Source: Pithys albifrons albifrons
Lineage: Eukaryota; Chordata; Aves; Passeriformes; Thamnophilidae
DNA: 64,000 bases
Reading direction: 5' to 3'
Assembly (NCBI RefSeq): GCF_047495875.1
Contig: NC_092466.1
Coordinates: 10,474,561-10,538,560 of the forward strand
The position numbers and the translations under genes were made by a program. Of the stretch, positions 49,682 to 60,375 are shown in pieces; position 1 is the first letter of the stretch; every line of letters starts with the position of its first letter. Below the pieces are notes generated by a model. That model saw only the letters and a program-made list of their open reading frames with translations, was not told the DNA's origin and did no database searches.

Positions 49682-49706
49682 ATCTCTTTCCACAGTGGAA
49701 AGAGAT
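49682..49706. repeat. 25-nt perfect inverted repeat
   Basis: ATCTCTTTCCAC, one A, then GTGGAAAGAGAT: twelve-base arms with a single central base and no mismatch. It sits in a stretch of unique, enhancer-like sequence (about 49560-49820) with CATTAAAG and TTATTATT words. Confidence 0.85.
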
Positions 49707-50789
49707 AAGTGGGTGATTATTTGCTCATTAAAGTTAATAAAATAGTGCACTTAGAAATAACTGCCCACAATGCTTGCAGTTCTAAACACTGTCACTTTAT
49801 CAGATTGAATAGAAAAACCCATCAAACCAATAATCGGACAAAAGCTAAACCTCAGCATCCTATACACAGCTTAACATTTTGATAGGCTCAGATATTGTCA
49901 GGGAACCTCAGAACAAAGAACTTCAGTCCACTGGCAGCTGCACTCGGCATTACATGCCAGCTGGGATAGCAATTCTGGAGCTGAACAAACAGGGACTGCA
50001 CTACATCTTAAATAACAACCGTACGTCCAGTCTAAGAGGCTTTTTTTCTTACACTATAACTTGGCAGGGACACCTCCTGGGTCTAATGTGGTTTTGATCA
50101 GGAAATCTGGTATCTATCTGAAGCTCCTTGAAGGACACAGACATAAATGGATGAACCCATAGAAGACCTTTATCTTGTGCTGTCTACAACCCTAAAAACC
50201 TTGTCAGGGATGTTAGGGCGCTTCTAAGAATCTTATGCAATTTACTCACTCACCAAAAATGTAGAGTTAACAGAAAATGGATGATAGATCAAGCACAGTA
50301 GCCCTGGGGCACTTCTGCAAGGCAGGTAGAGGCTCTTTTGAGAACACTGAGGAGAATAAGCTAAATTCAAAGTTTTTCTCTCTAGAAAACCAATTGAGCA
50401 GCTCCCGAACCAACCCAGAAATCCATGCAGCAGACAGGTGATGAATTTGGCCTCAGGCCACACAACCACTCTTGCATGACAGGCTGTGCAGAGATGCTAT
50501 CTCTTCCTCTCATTTTGAACCAATTCCACTGAGAAGGAAAGCTCTAAAAAATTCATTAGGCTATAAAGTGAGCAGAAGAGACAGGCTAGTGATCAGGAAA
50601 CTCACCTGGGAGTGAAAAATTCTGGGTAGCACATAGTGCTTTAAGGTCCTTGGAAGGAAAAGTGTTTAACATAAGTCCTTAGGAAACTACATCCAAGGCT
50701 ATCCAGGGTCTCCAGGTCTATGAAAGATTTATTAATGCAAAAGCTGTCAAAACATGATGATGAAAATGAACACTAACTAAATAATTCAA
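49707..50789. other. No feature seen
   Basis: Unique mixed sequence. A 75-codon minus frame at 50242-50469 has no motif or boundary. Confidence 0.4.
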
Positions 50790-51090
50790 CACATATATTT
50801 TCCTGCTAATTAAAGATTATAATCAAAAGTGGTAATGACTTTTGCAATCATGAGTTAAGTGTGTGGAAGGAAAAAGAACTCTCAAAGGGTTTTTATTAGA
50901 ATCAGTCCTAGGGTGTTGAAATAAGGCTGAAACAGAACATAAACAAGTGTTAATTAATCAGGCATGCTAATACCTCACTATCTGCACTTTCATAAAATTC
51001 CAGGCAACTCCATCATTTCCTGTGCAAAGATTCCTTCATACACCATGTCCCTTCAGTAAATTTTATCGTACTTTATGAATTTCCAAAACT
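50790..51090. promoter_or_regulatory. Candidate conserved non-coding element
   Basis: Unique AT-rich sequence with many evenly spread homeodomain-type words: GCTAATTAAAGATTATAATC, GTTAATTAATCAGG and CATGCTAATACC, then TTTTATCGTACTTTATG near 51060. No frame and no repeat. It resembles the 26998-27125 patch in having an (AT)TAATTAATCAGG word. Inference from motif content only. Confidence 0.22.
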
Positions 51091-52721
51091 AGGAAAGGAT
51101 CTGACCATAAATCAAGACATTTATTTTTTGCACAGCAATCCAGATTAAAATGAAGATAAATAAAATATTTTCTTGACTGCCTGAAGTGGTATCTAGCTCA
51201 AAAAGCAAAGAAGCTCTCTTTTAATTTAATTAGACATAGCATCACCCTCCAAAATAGCCTTGTAAGGGAAGGGCAAGGTCAGAAGAAGACTGAAAAGGTA
51301 TATCTCTCTTTATCTTTGCCAGAGTTTGGGTGTGGTAATTGTGCACAGTGGCCATGAAGAAAACAATAGGGTAGTTAATAATCTCAGTGATTCAGACCTT
51401 GAATCCTCCTAAGATATAACATGGCAACAGCCCAAAGAAGTATCTGTAGGTACCAGGGGTACATGATGAAATCCTATGTGCTTCATACAAGGTGACAGAA
51501 CATTCTCTCTTCTGTGAATCTATAGGACAGTGTATTGTGAAAGGCAACATGGCAATTTACTCGACTTAAGAATATGTCAAATGGGTCCTGCTGCATTTTG
51601 CATGTTATGATACTTAGTGATTTTAGGCTCTAAAAATGACTGAAATGTATTTTATCTACTTATACCTCTGTACTTCATGTAAAGTAAATATGTCTATGTA
51701 GGAGACAGAGAGACAGTATCAGCTCACATTTCTAGGGGCAAATCAGAAGTTCCCTCAGGGATCCAAACTCTTCTGCCTTTGTGGTTCCTTAATCTACCCA
51801 TGTCCCTACTTGTCCTGGAGTTCCATTTGCAACACCATTGCCTAATAAATTTGAAAATCACTTCTAGCTCTAATGAGTGTTATGATCAAGTCTGGAGTAA
51901 TATCACTTATATTTGGCTGAATTATGATTTTTTTCTAAATGAAGGTCCAAGATGGCAGTACCAAGACCCTGAAAAAACTGAAGGGAAGTGTCACACAGAC
52001 AGAAACAAAAAAACTAAAGCTAGATGGCTTGTTTTGTACCATTACTACTGTTTGGTACTGTTCTCTGTACTAATTATTTCCTACTGTTCACAAGTAGAGA
52101 TGTGTTGAAGAGCGCTTAAGGTCAGTTTGTATGTGATTAAAAGATTATGAAGACTTTGTATACAATTCGATATTTTTCTTTTCTGTAAAATCTAAATTTT
52201 AAATTCATCTCGTCAGAGAAAACATGGGAAAAAAATAAAAAATATCTTCTCTGGCTTTTTGCCAGATTTGTGTTTGATTAAAAAAAGAAAAATTGCTTTA
52301 GACAAAAAGGAAATTATGACTTTTGCAAAAGTAAAATTTAAGATTAACTACAATTCAAATGCTAAATAAGATGGGAAAAGAAAGAATTAAAATGGACAGA
52401 CTGAAAATAATGTTGAGCTACATGAAGAATATTTTAGTGTATGTTTTAAGCTTACTCATCAATTAGCATTTTCGAGCAAGAATATATCAAATAGGAGGCT
52501 TTGCTCATTAAAATTCAACAAAATAGCATGCATTATGTCAAAGCAAGACATTTTCCAGGTGTTTGAATATCTCAATCCCTTAAAGTTAAAAATGGACCTG
52601 ATCCAAGTGCAATAGATACTGACTCTCCTATTCAAGAAGCTGGTGTATTCATTTCTACCCATGTGAAGTGAATACAAATCACTGCTGATATAAGAAAACA
52701 GATTTTCAAAATGTTTTAGAA
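51091..52721. other. Plain AT-rich stretch
   Basis: No feature named. A 109-codon + frame at 51779-52108 has no exon boundary or motif. Confidence 0.45.
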
Positions 52722-52862
52722 GAAAAAGGGGCCTGGAAAGAATCTCAGGAGGTCATCTGGTCCTTCTTTATACCTTAGGACAAGATCAACTCTACCTGAA
52801 TTATGGACTGCTGATTTTCGTTCTACCTAAAAATGTTCCTAATAAAGCTTTAGAGGTGGAAT
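52722..52862 (-). mobile_element. Old CR1 3' UTR fragment
   Basis: On the + strand the words AGGAGGTCATCTGGTCC, then GACAAGATCAACTCTACCT and a CTACCTAAAAATGTTCCTAA-like block match the antisense of an old CR1 3' region (family pattern GGAGGTCATCTAGTCC ... AAGCAGGATCAACTCTACCTAAATCATC ... ACCTGTTCTTAAAAACCTCC). The element is therefore on the minus strand. The copy is eroded, without the terminal octamer repeats, and the edges are approximate. Confidence 0.72.
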
Positions 52863-55840
52863 CAGTCAGTAGTAATGACAAAAGGATTGGGAAACTTTAT
52901 TAATTTTCATTATGGCTTAATTGTTTTGAAACATTAATAATTTTATTGCCTATAATCTTGATGGAAAGATTCACCCGGGGAATTTCTAGGGGATATTAAT
53001 TGTGTTTTCATCGCACTGTTGCACTGATTTGCAGAGGTGAAATAGTCTCACAGTTACAATGATGAAAACCTGATTTATTTTCTGATTAGTTCTGATGTCT
53101 CTCCGTGATATTAAAGGCACAGTGTGGTGGCTGACAGGCCATTCCTTCCCAAGACACAATCACTCCTGCATCAATCTGAAGTCAATGGGAGCAAGCAAGG
53201 ACGACGATCATCCCACAAAGGTCTGAGTCACAGGAAACTGCAACAGGACCATCCTACAAATGTTATAAAAGAGAGTAATACCAATTCCTCCCTGAAAGCC
53301 TGTGCTGTCCTGGTATCCCTTGTACACATTGGCAGTTCTATTCACATTGATTGGGTACAGAACCAAGGCACAACAATCAAGCTTTTTAAGGTGTTCTGTG
53401 AGCAAGGAAGCAATGTTGAACCCTTCACTCATTCCATAGGCTAAGGCAGTAAGTATTTTCTTCCATGTGATTCATGTGGGGTCTCAAGGTGTGACATTTC
53501 CAAGGTCAGATTGTTTTATCTTAATGAAGGAACAGTATTTGCAGGTTAAAAGGGATTTACTCTCACCTAGTAAAAATAGATTTGAGAAAAAAATTCACAG
53601 AGAGGCTGATTACACTGATGTAGTTGATAGTTAGATTTGTTGACAAAGGCCTAGGCTTTCTTCTTGTCAGGTTTCATGGGTCCCTTAGGCTTTCACAAGG
53701 AACAAGACGCCCTATTGTAAGGATATAAATAATTGGTGGTGGTAGAATGAAACATGTTGCAATGCCAAGTCACTGTTCTGGTTAGCACATGCTATGGGAT
53801 GTTAAAGCAGGCAGATGTAGCACTGGTTCCACTGCGGTGTAAAATTAGCCATAAGAGTCAAAACTGAAGGGAGCTAGTACCACTCACCTAAACCCAGACT
53901 AGATATGTCTTGCTCAGGAACAAGTGTTAAATAAGAAAGGATGTGCTCAAACCCACTATAGAGATGTAGTTACACAATCCCTGTGGTCTTTATTATTACT
54001 GCAGAGGTGTGTGGGTGGGAGCATTGATGTGTGCACAGATGTTGTTATGCTGCTAGTCATCTTCACATCAGCAAATTTATTTAAAGTGCGTTTTTTATGT
54101 TTTTAATTATTGGGTGGGTTCTTTTCCTGAGAAATTGCTTTTAGGAAGTTACAAATTGCCCGGTTCCTTGACTGAATAGTAAGTGCTTTCCCACTTCAAT
54201 TCAGAGAAGCAATTTGCTGTCTGCTCTGCTGCTACCTTTGGAGCACTGTCAGTTACATGTCTGGGTCTTACTCTCTTCCTGATATCAGTATTATTTTTTG
54301 CTTTCTCAAAAGGAAAGTGCTGATCAAATTCTGTTGTCAAAGACTTTCCCTGGATGACCCCTTTTCACCCTCACTGCATCTTCCCAACATCCCACAGCTC
54401 CTTAATTCAGGGGAATCCATGCCCTTCAGGGATTCTTTTTTGTCACTGTTTTACCAGAGGAAACTTCAGGGCATATCTTTGAGGATGACATAGGAAACAA
54501 GGTGAGCAAGGTTAGGAAGACTGTGGTTTCCATTTAGGGAGTAATGTTGTTGGAGAGGAATGAGTGAAGGAAAATCCTAGGAGTTCCTGGATTTTTTCCA
54601 CATTCTAATGTAAGTCTCCTCCTTCTCAAGAATAAGCATATTATGGTAAGGCCTTCAGAAAGAAAGTCTCATTCCTCCATCTGGAACTGGGCAGCTGTAG
54701 CGATGCACAGAAAAACATAGATCTGGCTTTCATGGCCTAAAACCAGTTTATCTGAAATGCTTTTACTCTAATGAATAATGTTTTACTTAAGGTAGTTGTC
54801 CAGTCTTTAATTACCTCTTTCATTACTTCCTTGGGAACTAACTGCAAGCCAAATCACATTCATTGAATTTAAATGGCTTGGATATGAGAGGCTTTTTCTC
54901 TGGGCTGTTTCAAAGGTCTAGTACTTGCTATGGAAGTTACCCTGTAAGAACAAATTGGGTGTGCTTCCCAGGAACCCTACCTCTTGATTACTACACTTCT
55001 TTTCCACTTCATCATTAGAGGAATACAACAGAATCAAAAGCAGAATCCTGCTTGACCCTTGTTGTGTGTAAGCAAGGCCTTCACCACTGAGTCCAACTCA
55101 CTGCTTGTAAATAGACATTGTCTTGTTTTTATTAAGTTCCCTGTATCTTCATTCTCTCCCCAACTAAAATCTCCACTTCAAATTGCTGTTGATCCTAAAT
55201 CTTATAAATTTGAATAGTTCCTTCTCCTGAATGGCAAGTGCTTGAGCAGTTTATGGATCTTGTGTTTGAATTCAGTGACTGCAAATAGTTGAGAGAGATC
55301 AGGGTCTTACCCACCTCTGAAGACAGAATCATGGAGGGCAGTTCAATCTCTTCCTGTTGGAGTGATGAAACCTGGAGTGTCTAGAAATCCATCAGCCTTT
55401 CAATCCTTCTATCACTCCAGGAGCCTACATGTCACACTTGTGTTAAACACAACTGTGCAAAGGGACACCATGTCTCAGAAAGAAGGAACAGCTTCTAATT
55501 TCCATAATTCTCCTTGTTTTCCATTGGTTTCCTTCTTGGCTTCATACAAGGGAGCAGCCAACAGAGTTTATATTCTGATTTATGTATGACCAGCTTCTCT
55601 TGCTTGGCTGAACAGAACAGTTCGGTGTGACCCCAGACTTGAAGTCAATTAAACAGCAAAACCTACATGCAGAGCATTATTGATAGAAATGCATGTTTCC
55701 CATGAAGGCAGCTATTCCTACCTACTGCTACTACAACAGGCAATGCTTAATCAGCCAGAAATCCCAGTCAGGAGATGGTTCAGAAGGGCCAATTCCTTTG
55801 CACAGGCATAAATCTCCAATAATCAGTGGAGACATTTACA
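52863..55840. other. Plain non-coding stretch
   Basis: No gene recognised. A 106-codon + frame (53124-53444) spans a TGAAGTCAATGGGAGCAAGC word near 53168 that resembles an old sauropsid dispersed repeat as I remember it. The evidence is too short to annotate. Confidence 0.45.
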
Positions 55841-55842
55841 TT

Positions 55843-55856
55843 CACACACACACACA
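55843..55856. repeat. (CA)7 microsatellite
   Basis: Seven CA units followed by GAGAGAAC. Short and probably of low polymorphism. Confidence 0.85.
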
Positions 55857-58800
55857 GAGAACAACAATATTTCCCTGTTTACCTGCACAAATAGTGAAGG
55901 GAAGGGCTTGTCTTCCTGTGATGTGACTGCAATGTGGGTCAGAAGAGGCAGCAGGAGGTATCAACTCCTCCATCTCATAAAAGAAAGCAAAGATAAAGCT
56001 CTCAGGACCCAGTGAAAAGATTCTTGATGATCTTATAAGAAAAGCAGAAGAAAAATAAATAAGTAAAAGTGCTGGTGTCTTGAGAGGTTCTCAGGCAGCA
56101 GCCCCTGCTGTTTAGCCTCATGCTATGTCATTAATATGGAAAGTTTGCAGCGTATCCTGTGGCCCTCCACTAGCAGAAGGCAGTCTCCCAGCAGCAGGCC
56201 TCGTGCAGCCAAGGATCAGCTCTGTGATTTTGGTGAGCTAACAAACATTGCCAGCCCAGCTGGAGTCCCTTTCTGAAGGAAGGAAGAGCAGCAGGGACTC
56301 CAGGCTGCAGCAAAGCTACCATCAGAAAGCACATGCCATTGGATGCTGGCATGTCATGTCTGTCAGTGGGCTGGGATACTAACAGTGGGGTTTTCTGTAT
56401 CTCACAGCCAGTGAAATCAGTGGGGTTTGGAGCAGATCTGAATCTCCTTGCATGAGGCACACGTTGAGGCACCTTGATTGATTGAGGCACTTTAACTGAA
56501 ATTTTTGAGGTATGCTGCTCACAAGCAAAGTTTGGGCCTTAAATCCAGTTTGTCTCTCAGCAACACACAGTTTTTTCAGATTTCAGAACTGCATTTCTGA
56601 CTGCTGGTGAAAAAAAGTACTTGGCTTACACGACAATAATACAGTTGTCATTCAGTGGTAAATCATTGCAAGAGGCTGACATGACCCTGGTTCACTGGGT
56701 CTGAAATAAGGCATTAAAACATCTCTCACTCCTCACCTGAATTAACAAAAGAAAGTGAGAAAGTAGAGGCTGAAGTTAATAGCTGAAATTATTCTTAGGT
56801 ATATAGATCCAGATCCACAATTATTTAAACACTTAGTTCCTATGAAATGCCTGTGATATAAGTGTGATGGACCTATCTGTAGAGTCGTGTTATCATGTCT
56901 GACATGAATTCTTACACCTTTCCAAACTGAAAGCTTTGCTAGCAAAATGAAAGGTGACACTGTGGAGGAAAATAATAGCAAAGAAAAGACATTGGCCTTT
57001 CAAATGACTGTTCATTTGAAGTACTATATTGACAGAGTTCCCTTATTTCCCAGGTGGAAACCCCAGGTCAGACTTTATTTGAGAAGGTAAATTAGAGCTT
57101 ATTTCAAAGCTGATATGTCTTTATTTTTTTGAAGCTTGAAAAAACACAGATTTGCAAACTCTGCCATAGTACTTTCTTAAGCAGAGAGACCTCTCAAAAA
57201 CTCAAGGTCTGTTTCCCAAAACCATGATGTGGTTGGTCTCCCTGAATGCAAGTTAAAACAGAAATCTAAACCAGCACTGAGAGAAGAAATTGCATTAGTG
57301 AAATTAGAAGTATTCAGACATCCTTTTCTGGTTCTCAATACATATGAGAGAACAGAGTAGAAAACAGAAATAAAAATTTCTGCATGCACAATGCCACTGA
57401 TAGGACCATGTTCAGCTTCTGGGTAATATGCTATATTGTTCCCTGAATAATACAAAGGTGGAAGATGCTATTACCTCTACAAGGCAGCAGAGAAAAGCAG
57501 TGACACAAATTTCCGTCCTCCAAATATTTAATTGCACACTAGCAAGGACCAACTCAAGAGGACAGTTCCCAAAACAGTGCAACTCCAAAGACTTATCTAC
57601 AGAGGGCATCTATCTCCTTAATATCACACCCATGGAGATGGAAATGATTTGATTCTTTTTCCATTTAAATTCCTTTCATGGGAAATGTTGCCAGCTCCCA
57701 TAGATATAGTGTTTACTGAGAAACTAAATTTGTCATTTTTAGCCTCTCAAATGTCAGTGAGAAAGTTAAGCAAAAAGCTAGTTTGTTTAGAGACAATTTT
57801 GGCCTGATGGGGGAGAATAGCCAGCATAAGAAAGTTCATCTTTCCTACCCATTCTCATGTCCCATGATGAAAACTGAAATAGAACAGATTTATCTCCAGG
57901 AAGATAAGTAAAGTCTGCCAAATGAGAACAGTATCCAGATCATTAATATTCCCTCAATGACTGCTGGTGACAGCAAAAATTTGTGAAGAATGCATGTGCT
58001 TTGAGCATATCCAACAGAGGGACATGAGTCCATCCGTTTAGTAACTGTGCTTAGCAGCCTGCTGGAGCATGGACTGCCCTTTGCAGTGTCACAATGATGA
58101 ATCTGCTGCATAACCTCCACTGGTTTAAGGGCAATCACATGATGGTAGAGAGGAGTTGTCATCCTTGTAGCCAAGGCATCTGAACACTGGAAAGCCCAGC
58201 ATAGCTCAGATTATCAGCTCTCAATGACTGGCGTAAGGGAAGATCACTCTAACCCATGGAGACTGGCTAAATGCAGCCCTGTGACCCAAGGAAACATTTG
58301 TTCATCCTTTTTGTAAATGTGCACACACATATGAATGCAAACATACTCTGCTTTCTAGGTCCTCTTCATCTGCATGCTGAGCTCCAGCTTACATAATTTA
58401 GCTGAATAAATATTTCATCACCCATTCTTCTTAGAGGAGGGATGACCTGTCCCAGCTCCCAGGGAGGGCAATGAAAAATAACAATCTGGGCAATGTTATT
58501 CTTAGGAAGCTGGGCTGGGAAAGGGCAATAGTGGATGGATTAAGAACCTCATTAAGTCCTTCAGAAATTTACTCTCTCCAAGAAAACACCCTCAGAAGTT
58601 GCTTTATAAGTCACTTCATGGAAGAAACTGCAAAAGAAAAGCAAGACTGAAAATACTGGATCATTCAGAAGAAATACTGGTTAGTTTTAGTTCATTAGTG
58701 CCTATTATTTTAAAGGACTGCTAATCTCTCTGCAAGTTGAAATAGGGTCTATGTATCAGGATCCTTTCCCCTGCCAACCAAATGCAGCAGTTTAATTGCA

Positions 58801-59635
58801 TTCATCTACTACAAAAGAGGCTTCAGGACTGAAAGCAGGGGAAACTACTAGCCATGATGAAAACTGAAGAAATACAGGTTATACTGTAACGCTCAATTTC
58901 AGACATAGGAACTGAGCTGTTCTATCAGAGAAAAAAAAATCTGACTTTCAATTTGCTATTAAATGATTGACAAGTGTTTACAATCATTAATTGCCATGAA
59001 CCAATGAATCACTTATGCTCCGGAGAAAAGTGGCAGTGCAGATGTGTCTCCTGGAAGCTGTTATCCACTGGCTTCTGCTAAGCCTACATAGATTCCTCTA
59101 CCAAACCAGTGTTCTGAATCATGGAATTTTCCTCCCTAACCTTTTTTATTATCATTCCTAAGAGTTATCACTTAATTTCTTACGAGACTCAAGAAAAATA
59201 TAATAATTTCTCCTCTCAGACTTGTCTTTTATTGGCAGCAAGAACTCAGGGAGACCCAGGAAGATCATGTGGTTCAATGATCATCATGTATTATATAACT
59301 TCTGGTATCTGCTAAATACGTATCTACCTCAGCTCCCTTTGGCAGGGCACTTGAATTCCAAGCTGGAGTTCATGGACACAATCCCCAGTATTAATGGCTC
59401 TTACAGCAAGCCAAAGGCACCAAGCTGTGATACATTACTGTTCTACATCCAGAAATTATTAAGAAACTGTAGGATCTACCAGACAAGACAGATATTGCTT
59501 TCTGAACCATAACAACTTAGGCTGTTTAACTACCATCCTGAATCCTTCCTGGAGACCTGCCAGCATCTCTTGATATCACAGTTACTCAAAATATTTGCGT
59601 AGAGGAAAAGATACTGGGGCATGATACACATAGTC
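55857..59635. other. Plain non-coding stretch
   Basis: A richer patch at 56080-56490 holds a 106-codon minus frame and three GAGGCAC heptamers at 56454, 56466 and 56483. No family recognised. The rest is AT-leaning unique sequence. Confidence 0.45.
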
Positions 59636-59672
59636 CTTGCTTACAAAACAAACTGTATGTTTTGTAAGCAAG
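59636..59672. repeat. Perfect 15-bp inverted repeat, 7-nt loop
   Basis: CTTGCTTACAAAACA, then AACTGTA, then TGTTTTGTAAGCAAG: two perfect 15-base arms able to form a stem-loop. The stem is shorter than a microRNA precursor and no known mature sequence is present. It may have arisen by a template-switch event. Confidence 0.9.
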
Positions 59673-60279
59673 AAGGTTTTTCTCATGGTGTTTGAATGAT
59701 TATACTAAAAAAGAAGCAGATGTAACAGACATAAACATTATATATTTTAAAGGCCAAGACATCCTGTATTCATCCTGTCTCATACACTGAAGTCACTGTG
59801 ATGAGATTGAAGGGTTTTCTTTTGCCACATCCTGATGCAAGCAATGATGAAGCTGAAGGTTTATGTAGCAATTACCATCTTTCAGAGGTAGTAGATTTCT
59901 AGTTGCATGGCAGATTGCAGCATCAAAGTGCATAAAAAAGCAGCATGTTTCATGCAATGCTTTCACATTCTACTTGCATTTTCCCTATCAGGTTTAACCA
60001 GTGGCTTCCAAATTAGTTACTTTTAGAGAACTTAGAAGAACTCCACTTAAAACAGAAGTCTGATGCTGTCCTTGCTCTACCCTCCTGCCATCCTCTAGAT
60101 TCTGGAATAATTTGATTGTCCTGATACTGATAGTCAGTTTTGGATGCAACACACTTCTCATTTTTGTAAATAAGAACTTTTCACAAATCTGAGAAGAGTT
60201 AGCTACTCAAAATCCTTTTAAGGCGTGCTTGCTTGAACTTGGATACTTAGCCATATATCTTTCATATATACAATCATAC
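59673..60279. other. No feature seen
   Basis: AT-leaning sequence between the stem-loop and the candidate exon. The TCATATATACAATCATAC at its right end is the start of the putative intron following that exon on the minus strand. Confidence 0.4.
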
Positions 60280-60375
60280 CTTTGCAGTCTGGGTCCAGTG
60301 ATGATCTTCCTCGGTTCTGCTGATTGAGCCCATTGTGAAATAGAGCACACAGGGAGGCAGAAGGAATGCTCTCTT
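60280..60375 (-). other. Candidate 96-nt exon, unidentified
   Basis: On the minus strand a long pyrimidine-rich acceptor (TTTTCTGTACTCTTCCCTTTAG) is followed by 96 bases and a strong donor (CTGCAAAG then GTATGA). All three frames are open and the length is a multiple of three. Phase 0 gives KRAFLLPPCVLYFTMGSI then SRTEEDHHWTQTAK. The third frame gives ESIPSASLCALFHNGLNQ then QNRGRSSLDPDCK, which looks the most protein-like. I cannot name a family. Splice-signal quality is the best of the candidates. Confidence 0.27.

Noticed and set aside
59880..59905. let-7-like GAGGTAGTAG
   Set aside because: The first base and the 3' half do not match let-7 and no precursor hairpin surrounds it.
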